From: Allorhodopirellula solitaria
GTDB taxonomy: Bacteria; Planctomycetota; Planctomycetia; Pirellulales; Pirellulaceae
NCBI RefSeq assembly: GCF_007859855.1
Contig: NZ_SJPK01000002.1
Location: forward strand, 553,003-617,002
DNA length: 64,000 nucleotides
Direction: 5' to 3'
Shown: piece by piece, positions 55,441-63,507 of the stretch
How the letters are laid out: the number at the start of each line of letters is the position of its first letter
How positions within the stretch are numbered: the stretch's first letter is position 1
Notes under the pieces: model-generated
Databases searched by the model: none
What the model was told of the DNA's origin: nothing
Seen by the model: only the letters and a program-made list of their open reading frames with translations
Program-made: the position numbers and the translations under genes

Positions 55441-55689
55441 CCGATCGCACACACCAGTGGAAAGCGGGTCTACGTGGGGCACACACCCCAGCCGCGTGGT
55501 GAGGTGTTGTGGCGGCCCCATTTGGTGGGCGTTGATACGTACTGCTTCGGGGGCGGCTACCTCAGCGCCGTCGATCTAGAAACCGGCGCCACGACCCAAG
55601 CCGATCGCCATGGTCACATCCGCCGCGTTCCCATCGAACGCGCCTTGCACGCCCTCGCACGCTGGGGCAAATGGCTGCGAGGATCATAG
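55441..55689 (+). pseudogene. Duplicated 3' fragment of the PPP phosphatase gene
   Basis: Reads in frame as the last ~82 residues of the phosphatase (AHTSGKRVYVGHTPQPRGEV to ARWGKWLRGS) and ends with the same TAG. All three N-terminal metal motifs are absent, so a product could not be active. It is part of the 522-bp tandem duplication. Confidence 0.9.
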
Positions 55690-56037
55690 TCGACCGACGG
55701 CTCCGCCCGTCGCGAGAGTGGGGCGCTGGATAAGCTGAGACGGGCAGAATGGTTTGGCGACACTGCTTGCTGGTCGATTGGTGGTCGCGAGAGTGAAGCG
55801 CTGGATGAGCTCAGACGGGCGGAGCCGTCTGGCTACATTAGCTGCTAGTCGATTGGTGGTCGCGAGAGTGAGGTGCTGGATGAGCTCAGACGGGCGGAGC
55901 CGTCTGGCTACGGAACGGGGGAGGAATAAGTGTCGTGTTGGACGGACCAACGAGCTGCTCAATATCCAGAAGTATCCCGTCAGGGATGATAGAAAATAGC
56001 CGGTGGTTTGAGCGTGAGCGAACACCACCGGATAAGA
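55690..56037 (+). repeat. Repeat block of unit 2, expanded
   Basis: Same arrangement as 55168-55440, but the segment ending GACGGGCGGAGCCGTCTGGC is present twice (near 55816-55835 and 55888-55907). The family B leader runs 55912-56035. It abuts element D copy 2. Confidence 0.8.
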
Positions 56038-56050
56038 CAGCTATTCTCGC

Positions 56051-56659
56051 TCATCCGACGGAAGCGTGCGCCCGAGGTTTTCAAGGCATGGCTCCCGTAT
56101 CCAAGGATTTATTTGTGGGATGTGATTATTAATGTTAGACTGGCACCGCCGGGAGAAACGGAGCCGAGCTCGAATGGCGTGGACTTAAGCAGCTTTACTC
56201 GAGTTTCACGGGCATCTGTTTTCGCTTCCGTCCGGCTTGTCCGGGCGGAGCGGCAACTGCAAGCTACCTGCAAAACGCCCTCGCCAGATCGATCTCCGCT
56301 CCGGGCTTGTCCCGGCGGAATCAGCGAAGCAAGTCGTGTGACCGCCGGGACAAGCCCGAAACGGAGCACCGTTTCTACTTCGCATTTTTTCGGTAGCTGC
56401 CAGTTGGTTCCTCCGCCGAGACAAGCTCGACGGAAGGATGTTTCACACGCGGCAATCGCTTAAGTCCACGCCATTCGAGCCGAGCTCTGCAGAGGTGCTG
56501 GCTTGGCAAGGGATATCTCGGTCGACGGTACGCCAATGGTGTTGTTGGTCCCTGGCGAGCGTTTGTTCATCAGGGACGCATTTTTGAACGATCATTGGAT
56601 ACGAGAGCCATGCCTCAAAAAACCTTCCGCTGTGCTCTGCTCACGATTCCGTCGGATGA
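56051..56659. repeat. Inverted-repeat element D, copy 2, interrupted
   Basis: Outer arms TCATCCGACGGAA (56051-56063) and TTCCGTCGGATGA (56647-56659) are exact reverse complements. Inner arms AGGCATGGCTCCCGTATCC (from 56084) and GGATACGAGAGCCATGCCT (to 56615) are near reverse complements. The middle is split by the MITE-like insertion at 56171-56477. Without it the sequence follows copy 1 at 23276-23543, apart from about 20 bases. Confidence 0.85.
56171..56477. mobile_element. MITE-like non-autonomous insertion, 307 bp
   Basis: Perfect 20-bp terminal inverted repeats, CGAATGGCGTGGACTTAAGC at 56171-56190 and its reverse complement at 56458-56477, flanked by the direct repeat AGCCGAGCT (56162-56170 and 56478-56486). 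Element D copy 1 has a single AGCCGAGCT and no insert, proving the empty site. Inside there is no transposase frame, only GC-rich sequence with its own inverted blocks (GGGCTTGTCCCGGCGG and CCGCCGGGACAAGCCC). The 9-bp duplication should narrow down the transposase family that moved it. Confidence 0.92.
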
Positions 56660-56664
56660 ACCGC

Positions 56665-56790
56665 TATTCTCTTCAACGCGTCCGGCGCAGGAAGACTTGC
56701 GGGGCTCAACAGTTCGTTGCCTCGTCCACCACAGAAAAGCTTTCGCTAAATCCGCCAGTTTTTGATCGCGTGTGGCGACACTGCTTGCTA
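56665..56790 (+). repeat. Repeat family B, partial copy
   Basis: CTATTCTCTTCAACGCGTCC, then GTTGCCTCGTCCACCACAG and CAGAAAAGCT...TTTTTGATCGCGTG follow the order of the copy at 23993-24135, lacking the GGTGG hairpin core. Confidence 0.6.
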
Positions 56791-56861
56791 GTCGATTGGT
56801 GGTCGCGGGAGTGGGGCGCTGGATGAGCTCAGACGGGCGGAGCCGTCTGGCTACTTTGGTT
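56772..56861. repeat. Repeat family C, right half, entering hisS
   Basis: Only the right part is present (TAGTCGATTGGTGGTCGCGG to GACGGGCGGAGCCGTCTGGC). Its arm at 56830-56850 encodes, on the minus strand, the final residues and TGA stop of hisS. Confidence 0.8.
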
Positions 56862-58202
56862 GCGAGTGGGATTTTCTGTTTCGCTCAAGCGGGCGATTAG
56901 TTTCTCCGGTGCATCGTGAGTGTATTCGATCTCCTCGGATGCTTTCTCTGCCAACGTTTTGACTTGCACTTTCCCATCGGCCCATTCGTTGCCGCCCGCG
57001 ATGAGGGCATAGGCGAATCCGTGGGCGTCGGCGTACTTCAACTGCGCCTTGAGTTTGCGAGGTTCTGGGTAGACTTCCGTGCCAATTCCCGCGCGGCGGA
57101 GATTGGTCGCTAGCTTCAAGTAATCGTCTCGGCGGTCTTTGTCGAAATAGGGGATGAAGACAGGACAGGGCTTGCTCGTCGAGGACAATCGGTCGAGCGT
57201 TTCCAGGGCGGCGAGCAAACGGTCCAGGCCGAGTGAGGCGCCGATGCCGGGCAAGTGCTCTTTGGTGTAGAGTCCGGCGAGATTGTCGTAGCGTCCGCCG
57301 CTGCAGACGCTGCCGATGGACGGCAATTCGTCGAGCGTGGTTTCAAAGATCACGCCGGTGTAGTAATCCAGCCCACGGGCGATCGATACGTCGATCTTCA
57401 TGCGTTCCGGGGCGACCCCCGACGCGATCGCACCCTCATAGATCTCTCGCAGTCTGGTGGCGCCGTTGACGGCGGTCGCATTGTCACCAATGATCGCGGG
57501 CAGTTTCGCGAATACCTCGTCCGCCCCGCCACCGCATTCGGCCAACTGCAGCACCTGGTCCGCCTGGTCGGGGCGAATCTCCGCGGCGCTGACCATTTCT
57601 GCCGCGGTGGCTTCGCGTCCGATCTTGCCGAGTTTGTCGAGGCTGCGCAGGATCGGGGTGGTTTGATCGGCCAAGTCGAGGGATTCGAGCAACCCACTGA
57701 GAATGGCGCGGTTGTTGATGCTGATCGTGAACGCTTCGATACCAATGCTTCGCAGCAACGAATCGATGACCGTGACGGCTTCGATATCGGCCAGTACGGA
57801 TTCGGTACCGATGGTATCGAAATCACACTGATAGAATTCGCGATACCTTCCTGCTTGCGGGTTTTCACCTCGCCAAACCGGAGCAATCTGGTAGCGTTTG
57901 AACGGAGTACCCAGCTGTCCGATGTGTTGGGCAGCGAACCTCGCCAGCGGCACGGTGAGGTCAAATCGCATGCCGACCGGACGCTTGCCAGCGTCAACGA
58001 ATTGGTAGAGCTGGCGGTCGGTTTCCTCGCTACCTTTGCCCGTCAGGATTTCCAAGTGTTCGAGAGTGGGCGTATCGATCGGCGCAAACCCGAAGCTGCG
58101 AAACGTTTGCCGCGCCGTTTCCATGATTCGCTCGCGCGGGATCATCGTGGCGGGTAGATAGTCGCGGAATCCCTTGAGCGTGCGAGGTTGAATGAGGGCC
58201 AT
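56829..58202 (-). CDS. hisS: Histidine--tRNA ligase
   Basis: Class II synthetase charging tRNA-His, 457 residues from the ATG at 58202 (MALIQPRTLKGFRDYLPATM); an in-frame start 99 bases upstream adds non-family residues. Motif 1 region RTLKGFRDYLP, motif 2 RYQIAPVWRGENPQAGRYRE then FYQCDFDTIG, HisRS-specific ARGLDYYTGVIFE, and motif 3 GIGASLGLDRLLAALE are all intact; a short anticodon-binding domain follows (PVFIPYFDKDRRDDYLKLAT..). The last ~10 residues (NQSSQTAPPV) and the stop come from repeat family C, so the natural C-terminus has been replaced or extended. Confidence 0.95.
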   Translation of the reverse strand: MALIQPRTLKGFRDYLPATMIPRERIMETARQTFRSFGFAPIDTPTLEHLEILTGKGSEETDRQLYQFVDAGKRPVGMRFDLTVPLARFAAQHIGQLGTPFKRYQIAPVWRGENPQAGRYREFYQCDFDTIGTESVLADIEAVTVIDSLLRSIGIEAFTISINNRAILSGLLESLDLADQTTPILRSLDKLGKIGREATAAEMVSAAEIRPDQADQVLQLAECGGGADEVFAKLPAIIGDNATAVNGATRLREIYEGAIASGVAPERMKIDVSIARGLDYYTGVIFETTLDELPSIGSVCSGGRYDNLAGLYTKEHLPGIGASLGLDRLLAALETLDRLSSTSKPCPVFIPYFDKDRRDDYLKLATNLRRAGIGTEVYPEPRKLKAQLKYADAHGFAYALIAGGNEWADGKVQVKTLAEKASEEIEYTHDAPEKLIARLSETENPTRNQSSQTAPPV

Positions 58203-58330
58203 GGGCGATGCAAGAGTCGTGAATGGAAGGGTGGGAGAATGGCTGACGTAGCGTAAGTCACGAGACCAACCTGTGGTAGGGAAGGTTCGCTGCGACATCA
58301 ATCCCAGGGAGGCTGAAAGTCCTTTGTCCC

Positions 58331-59512
58331 CTAGAGTTCTTCGTCGACAAAAATGATGTGCCGGAAGTAGTGTTGGGATTCAAAGCTCGCACCGAGTGCT
58401 CCGATCAACAGACCCAGGGAGGCGGCGAACACGGCCATCTGCGGACGATCGGCCCAGACCAAATCGAGCGGGCCGCTCACCGTCGACGCTGCCCAATCGG
58501 CGATCAGGGCACTCGGGAACAAAAAGAACGAGAGTGCGATTCCGACTAAGAACAAGGCTGTCCAAGTCGTCGCCATCCCTACGAACACGATGCCCATCGC
58601 CGAAGACGAAGTGACGATCGCTTGCTCGGATCGCCGGGTACCGCGACGCACCAGGAGTTGTTGGCGGAGCACGACGTAGGACGTCGTCGCCACGAGCGAC
58701 AAGATGAACAGGGCCAGCAAGCGGAGGCTGCTCTGGGCCAGAGCGAGGTCCCAGGCCTCGGCCGTCATGAATAGAATTGCCAAGGTTGAAAAGGATGCGA
58801 TCGTTAATCGGCTGAGGCGTTTGGGAAATTCCCAAGGGCGAGCTGACCAGATCGAGCGGTAGATTTCCGTCCGGTTGATCCACGCCGCTCGCAGCGCGAA
58901 GACGGGTTTGGTAAGTCGCCGGCCAGCCCCCTCTTCGAGTCGCTGGTCGGCGATTTCTGCCAACGTGGCACGCTGACGCTCCACGCTCTCGGCATCCATC
59001 CCAGCCATCAAGTCCAGTGCGGCCGCGTAGGGCGGGTGGTACATCAAGTCGTTGGGGTGGCTGCTTTGAGGCAGGCCGCTGAGGTGCCCGATGCTGTGCA
59101 GGATCAATCGGCTCAGACGCCGGGCAATCCGCTGGACCCTTTCGTCGCGGTTGGCTTCGATGCCGAGTGCCATCGGATCGATCAGTGACATCGACAGAAC
59201 CGCTGCATCGAGGGGCCGGCTCAGGGCGGCAAAGCAGAACGGCGAATAGTTACCAGCGAGTTCGGACGCGGTCAGCATGATCGCGAAGTCCCAGTGCCGC
59301 GAATCTCGCTCCTCAACCGCCTGTTGCAACAGGACACTTGGTTCCACAGCCCCGTTGCCATCGCCTCGACCGCCTGTCATTTCGGGGCGGCGGATTTCAA
59401 AGAAATCGAAGCGGAACTCGCTGAAGATCTCCGACAAACGCTCATCGGCCTGTTCGACGGCCATGCGCGCCGCCTGCGCATCAACGAAGTCCAATGGTCC
59501 AGCGACCATCAC
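58331..59512 (-). CDS. Membrane protein with degenerate metzincin-like motif
   Basis: 393 residues. The N-terminal half is soluble and ends in RLILHSIGHLSGLPQSSHPN then DLMYHPP (His139, His143, Gly146, Gln149, Met157). This follows the metzincin/archaemetzincin pattern HExxHxxGxxH plus a later Met, but the catalytic Glu is Ser and the third His is Gln, so zinc protease activity is unlikely unless other residues take over. The C-terminal half has four to five helices (SFSTLAILFMTAEAWDLALA, LLALFILSLVATTSYVVLRQ, MGIVFVGMATTWTALFLVGI, MAVFAASLGLLIGALGASF). The start is uncertain (GTG 59512 or ATG 59509); the frame stays open about 45 bases further up with protein-like codons. The secreted-protein gene lies directly upstream. 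Confidence 0.65.
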   Translation of the reverse strand: MMVAGPLDFVDAQAARMAVEQADERLSEIFSEFRFDFFEIRRPEMTGGRGDGNGAVEPSVLLQQAVEERDSRHWDFAIMLTASELAGNYSPFCFAALSRPLDAAVLSMSLIDPMALGIEANRDERVQRIARRLSRLILHSIGHLSGLPQSSHPNDLMYHPPYAAALDLMAGMDAESVERQRATLAEIADQRLEEGAGRRLTKPVFALRAAWINRTEIYRSIWSARPWEFPKRLSRLTIASFSTLAILFMTAEAWDLALAQSSLRLLALFILSLVATTSYVVLRQQLLVRRGTRRSEQAIVTSSSAMGIVFVGMATTWTALFLVGIALSFFLFPSALIADWAASTVSGPLDLVWADRPQMAVFAASLGLLIGALGASFESQHYFRHIIFVDEEL

Positions 59513-59568
59513 GCCAATCGCGATCAGGGATTTTTCAACGTCCGGCTGGACCCCTTCAGGTAGTGAAG

Positions 59569-60237
59569 TCAGTAGTCAATCCGTTCGTCAGCAGCGTTGA
59601 ATCGGGCGTCGTAATCGATTTGTTCGAGATACTGCTTGAGGGCCACCACTTCGGCAGCATCCAACTTGTCCTTGATCGAATCGACGGCTTCGGAGATCAA
59701 GTTGAGCATCTTGGCCACCTTCAGGTAATCGAAGCGGTCGTAGGTCTCGCCAGGGCTGCCGCGTTTAGCCAGCGATTCTTCGATCGGTCGGCGGTAGGGC
59801 TCGAGTTCCTTGGCATCGAGTGGTTTGGGCCAATAGAGTTCGCCGGTCGAAGGGTGGATCTGCGATTTCGACAGCCGCTTGTGGGTGGAGCGTTTGGCGG
59901 CGGCCTTGTAGTTCGCGACGCCTTCGGCAGTCTTCCGCTTGAGCTCTTCCTCGCGAAAGGCTTTGTTGTTGTAGTAACCTTCGAGAGATTCCTGTCGCAA
60001 TTTGAGCCGTTCCTGCAGCGCCTTCTGCAGCTGCGTGGCGGACATCGATTCCAGCAGCGATCCTTGGCCGAGGCCGACCGCGAGGGCACCTGCACCCCGC
60101 ATTTGATCACCGGCAGCCGTTGAGCCTCCGCGCCGACCATAGGGCCCGTAGACTCCGTATTGAGCCAACAATTCTGCTGGCAGCAACAATCCAGTGATGG
60201 TGAGGATGAGGGCGGTCGCGAGGTAATTACGGTACAT
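59569..60237 (-). CDS. Secreted helical protein of unknown function
   Basis: 222 residues. Signal peptide MYRNYLATALILTITGLLLP with likely cleavage after LLAQ. Then a Gly/Tyr-rich stretch (YGVYGPYGRRGG) and a charged alpha-helical body with many Lys, Glu, Arg and Gln (LQKALQERLKLRQESLEGYY, REEELKRKTAEGVANYKAAA), which could form coiled coil. The C-terminal part ...YLKVAKMLNLISEAVDSIKD is helical. No known domain. Same strand and 56 bases upstream of the metzincin-like gene; possibly an operon. Confidence 0.7.
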   Translation of the reverse strand: MYRNYLATALILTITGLLLPAELLAQYGVYGPYGRRGGSTAAGDQMRGAGALAVGLGQGSLLESMSATQLQKALQERLKLRQESLEGYYNNKAFREEELKRKTAEGVANYKAAAKRSTHKRLSKSQIHPSTGELYWPKPLDAKELEPYRRPIEESLAKRGSPGETYDRFDYLKVAKMLNLISEAVDSIKDKLDAAEVVALKQYLEQIDYDARFNAADERIDY

Positions 60238-60422
60238 GGGTTGGTCCAGGTTGGGATTTTTCGGCGTTCTCTCGCCTGGTTCCTTCGCCGTCGAAGGTGC
60301 CAGCGATGCCGATGAAACAAGCTACTTTCGCAAAATGTGCGTTTCAGTCGATATAATACACACTCAACAGGCTCTGTGCACATATCCCTTCCCGATCCAG
60401 CAGCATTTCGGATCGCCGTTGG

Positions 60423-60439
60423 GCCGGCCCGGGGCCGGC
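60423..60439. repeat. GC-rich palindrome upstream of the acyltransferase gene
   Basis: GCCGGCCC directly followed by GGGGCCGGC, then TGAGTTTTC. It could form a compact hairpin in the divergent promoter region (60238-60499). Confidence 0.4.
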
Positions 60440-60499
60440 TGAGTTTTCTGGCACTGTGCCCGTGTTTCTGTCTATTTCTACTTTCTGTGTGGTCCTGCT

Positions 60500-61249
60500 A
60501 TGGCTCAGCCCCTCCCCTGTGAGCGTGACGAGACGCCCGCCGACGGCAGTGATGGGGATGGGCCGCCGGTTGATCCTGCGGTCATTGCGGGCATCGTTGC
60601 CAAGGGGCCTCAACCGGTACTGCGATACCTGTTTTTCCTGCTGATCGTGCGGCCGGTGATGCTGGTGATCATGGGCATGAACGTGCGGGGGCGGGAACGA
60701 CTCGCCGAGCAGGGGCCGCTGCTTGTCGTGGCCAATCATAACAGCCATCTCGACACGTTTGCGCTGATGACGCTGTTTCCCATGAGCGAACTGCACCGCG
60801 TCCGTCCCGTGGCCGCAGCGGACTATTTCCTGCGCACGCGGTGGTTTGCATGGTTCTCGGTTCGAGTGCTCGGGATCATCCCAATCGATCGGGATGTTCG
60901 CAGAGGCCGCGGACATCCGCTCGATCCTATCAGCGAACAGCTCGAACAGGGCGCGATCGTGTTGCTATTCCCCGAGGGCACACGGGGCGAACCCGAACAG
61001 CGCGAGCCGTTTCAAAGGGGGATCGCCCATCTCGCTCGGAGGCATCCCGAGGTCCCGATCTTGCCCGTTTTCCTTTATGGTCTCGGCAAAGCACTGCCCC
61101 GAGGCGAGGGGCTGCTCGTGCCCTTTTTTATCGATGCCTACGTTGGCCCACACGTCCACTGGACCGGTGACAAAAACAGCATGATGCAGCGTCTCGATGA
61201 CGAATTCGAATCACTCGTCGAAGGCGCCCAAGTGCCCGAGACACTTTAA
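60500..61249 (+). CDS. 1-acyl-sn-glycerol-3-phosphate acyltransferase-like (PlsC family)
   Basis: Transfers an acyl group to lysophosphatidic acid in phospholipid synthesis, membrane-associated. 249 residues. The catalytic motif VVANHNSHLD (His80, Asp85) and the glycerophosphate-binding motif FPEGTRG (158-162) are intact; GIIPIDRDV lies between them as usual, and ILPVFLYGLGKALPRGE near the C-terminus matches block IV. One hydrophobic segment (LRYLFFLLIVRPVMLVIMGM, about 41-60) anchors it. Other PlsC-like acyltransferases with different acceptors cannot be excluded. Divergent from the secreted-protein gene. Confidence 0.88.
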   Translation: MAQPLPCERDETPADGSDGDGPPVDPAVIAGIVAKGPQPVLRYLFFLLIVRPVMLVIMGMNVRGRERLAEQGPLLVVANHNSHLDTFALMTLFPMSELHRVRPVAAADYFLRTRWFAWFSVRVLGIIPIDRDVRRGRGHPLDPISEQLEQGAIVLLFPEGTRGEPEQREPFQRGIAHLARRHPEVPILPVFLYGLGKALPRGEGLLVPFFIDAYVGPHVHWTGDKNSMMQRLDDEFESLVEGAQVPETL

Positions 61250-61373
61250 CAGCCTGTTGACGAAACTCGCTGCCGCGCATTATCGTAGAACGACGATAAA
61301 CCATGCGTTGGCGGGCAGGCCCAGAGTGCTTGGGCGCCGTTGACGCGCTCCCTCTGACCTCTGGCTGCATCCC

Positions 61374-62210
61374 ATGAACCAACACAACAAAACCGCCTCT
61401 GTTCAAGACCAGTATGCAGCTGTGGCTCGCAGCGGTCTGAACAATGATTCCGATGCGGTCCGGTCCATCGCGTCGGCTTTCGGATATTCCGCCGACGATC
61501 TGAAGTCGCTACCGACCCAGGCCAACATGGGGGTCTCGTGCGGCAACCCGTTGGCGACCGCCGGACTGCGCGAAGGCGAGGTGGTCGTCGATTTGGGATG
61601 CGGGGGTGGCATGGATGTGTTTCTCGCTGCCCAGGCTGTCGGCGATGCGGGCAGAGCAATCGGAATCGACATGACGCCCGATATGCTCGATCGAGCTCGC
61701 GCGGGGGCTACCAAGCTTGGATTGAGCAATGTCGAGCTCCACGAAGCCAACATCGAGCAACTGCCGCTCGCCGATGAGAGCGTGGATTGTGTGATCAGCA
61801 ATTGTGTGATCAACCTCGTCGATGACAAAGCCGCCGTCCTGCGCGAGATCCGTCGAGTCCTGAAGCCGGGAGGTCGCGTGGCGATTAGTGACATCGCACT
61901 GAAACAGCAGCTCCCCGAAGCGGTCAAAGACAGCGTGGCGGCGTACATTGGCTGCATTTCTGGGGCGATCATGATTGATGAGTATCGCGGTGCCTTGCTC
62001 GATGCGGGCTTCGACAGCGTCGTTGTGACCGATACCGGAGCGGATTTGAACGTTTACGCCGAAGCCAGCCAGAGTGATTGCTGTGGGACGACCGACTCAT
62101 GCTGTGGCGAACCAACACTGCATGCGGGCTTGGCCGATGTGTTGAAGTCCTTTGACGTCAACGTTTACGCGGCGAGTGTCCGCGTGCACGCGGTGGCTCC
62201 TCTCGCGTAA
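61374..62210 (+). CDS. arsM: Arsenite S-adenosylmethionine methyltransferase
   Basis: Methylates arsenite to volatile or less retained forms; cytosolic. 278 residues. SAM-binding motif [20 protein letters not shown] and the ArsM set of cysteines: Cys56 in GVSCGNPLA, Cys144 in ISNCVINLV and Cys194 in YIGCISGAI, corresponding to the three As(III)-binding positions. [14 protein letters not shown]-like order and [20 protein letters not shown] also fit. Near the C-terminus lie two Cys pairs (236-237 and 243-244) common in bacterial ArsM. No ars operon genes adjoin. A strong hairpin follows at 62250. Confidence 0.92.
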   Translation: MNQHNKTASVQDQYAAVARSGLNNDSDAVRSIASAFGYSADDLKSLPTQANMGVSCGNPLATAGLREGEVVVDLGCGGGMDVFLAAQAVGDAGRAIGIDMTPDMLDRARAGATKLGLSNVELHEANIEQLPLADESVDCVISNCVINLVDDKAAVLREIRRVLKPGGRVAISDIALKQQLPEAVKDSVAAYIGCISGAIMIDEYRGALLDAGFDSVVVTDTGADLNVYAEASQSDCCGTTDSCCGEPTLHAGLADVLKSFDVNVYAASVRVHAVAPLA

Positions 62211-62229
62211 GCAACACACGATGAATGAG

Positions 62230-62373
62230 TGTCGGTTTTAGTAGTGGACGAGGCGACGAGTCCTGCGGCTTTGGACTCGTCGCCTCCTGTTGATTACCCA
62301 CACGCGACCCTACGCCGAAGGCGTTTAAGAAAATAGCCGGTGGTTTGAGCGCGAGCGAACACCACCTACGGCA
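62230..62373 (+). repeat. Repeat family B, long form, opposite orientation
   Basis: In reverse complement it repeats the order of 23993-24135: GTTCGCTC..CGCTCAAACCACCGGC, TATTTTCTTAAACGCC, TTCGGCGTAGG, then ACTCGTCGCCTCGTCC. Together the two long copies define the element's extent (~140 bases). Confidence 0.7.
62250..62286 (+). terminator. Hairpin downstream of arsM
   Basis: Perfect 14-bp stem GAGGCGACGAGTCC (62250-62263) / GGACTCGTCGCCTC (62273-62286) with a nine-base loop. The T-run after it is weak (CTGTTGATT), and the sequence also belongs to repeat family B, so terminator function is only possible. Confidence 0.45.
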
Positions 62374-63054
62374 ATTCTCTGAAATCTCTAACGGAATACT
62401 TGTGGGTAACTGACAGCTCATCGGCTCGTCCACTACGCCACTTACTACTCCCGCGTTCCTAGACCGGCAGCAGAGTTGGTTCAAGGGATTCGAGCGAACC
62501 ACGAAAAACCCATGCTTCAGCGGCATGTAGAGACGTAGCGGTGTCAGCGGCCGTAGGCTGGTTCGCATCGCCGATTGCGTTTGCTTCCCTCGTCCAGTTT
62601 GGATGTCGTCCTTTCCCCAAGACGATTCCGCAGCAATAACCAATGTCCAAACCGAGAGAAGCGGCGCACGCCCCTCCCGAATGAGCCTGCCCCGGGCTGT
62701 TAAATAGTTGGGATTGAGTCGCTTATTGCTTGCGCAGGTTTTCTTCCGCTTTGTTCGTGTTCGAAGCGAGCCTCCTTCCATTACCGAGTCTCCTCTCTCC
62801 ACCGCGCTTCGTGGGGGCGAGGGGAGACTCGATCGTTTTGCGTTGGCGAAATAAAAATGCAATCCGAGGACAAGGTATCAATACCACTTTTGAACAGCCC
62901 AGCACAATTTGCCGGCTCACGCAAAATCTGGCTGATCCGTTTGGCACGAGGAATGCAATGTCGGGTATCATCATGAAATGAGTTTCACGCTCGTCCGCAC
63001 CACATCTACCCTGTCGGTATCGCGGTCTGGACGGGCTTTCCTGAGGATCGAGTC

Positions 63055-63504
63055 ATGTCGCGTATCACCACTTTCTTGTGTGTTTCCACGATGGTCCTGG
63101 CGGCGGGTTCGGCCCAGCAGGCCCTGGCCGCCGATACCGGAGCGAATGCGGTCTCGCAAGCGTATGGGGCGTCGCCACAGGGCGCCGGGTCCTACTACAA
63201 CAGCAGCGGCTATGGTGGCTTCGGCAATAACGCCGCGAGCACTGCCGGCAATGCGACCCCGAGCAACAGCAACGGAGCGGGTGCCTACGGCGGGTCAGGG
63301 TACCGATCGATTTATGGCAGTCGCTCGTATGGGCCACTCGCCTACCCCGGCGCCGGAGATAGTCGCTACTACAGGGACCTCGACGGGTACACGCGTGGTC
63401 GCCTGGATCATTCGCCGCGGAAATTTAACGGTGTCACGCATCGCCGTAACGATCACGAGCCCCGCACACGTCACTTTATCCACGGGGAAGACATGGCGTA
63501 TTGA
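63055..63504 (+). CDS. Small secreted Gly/Ser/Tyr-rich protein
   Basis: 149 residues, signal peptide MSRITTFLCVSTMVLAAGSA ending AQQALA. GAGG eight bases before the ATG supports the start. The mature region has low-complexity Gly/Ser/Asn/Tyr-rich sequence (SYYNSSGYGGFGNNAASTAG) and a basic C-terminus (RGRLDHSPRKFNGVTHRRND). No domain recognised. Its stop is four bases from the stop of the convergent nth gene. Confidence 0.65.
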   Translation: MSRITTFLCVSTMVLAAGSAQQALAADTGANAVSQAYGASPQGAGSYYNSSGYGGFGNNAASTAGNATPSNSNGAGAYGGSGYRSIYGSRSYGPLAYPGAGDSRYYRDLDGYTRGRLDHSPRKFNGVTHRRNDHEPRTRHFIHGEDMAY

Positions 63505-63507
63505 GGT

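Larger units (their letters stand above)
54919..56037 (+). repeat. 522-bp tandem duplication spanning the phosphatase 3' end
   Basis: Unit 1 (54919-55440) and unit 2 (55441-56037) start with CCGATCGCACACACCAGTGG and end with the family B hairpin and CCGGATAAGAC. Differences seen by eye are few (for example ggtaggc against ggtgggc); unit 2 carries an extra ~75 bases from internal doubling of the family C right half. The high identity implies a recent event. Confidence 0.9.
62211..63054. other. Non-coding region with repeat family B and a GAGTCTCC palindrome
   Basis: About 840 bases. Holds the family B copy (62230-62373, core reading GCCGGTGGTTTGAGCGCGAG on the plus strand), and a palindrome GAGTCTCCTCTC...GAGGGGAGACTC around 62785-62830. 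The long minus-strand frame 62158-62862 runs through the repeat and has no protein-like sequence. The promoter of the 63055 gene must be near its right end. Confidence 0.55.

Noticed and set aside
56008-56826. Frames across element D and the MITE as real genes or a transposase
   Set aside because: They change frame between the two element copies and are interrupted by the insertion; no transposase motif is visible.
62158-62862. 234-codon minus-strand frame
   Set aside because: No ribosome-binding site, sequence composition unlike a protein, overlaps the arsM end and includes repeat family B.
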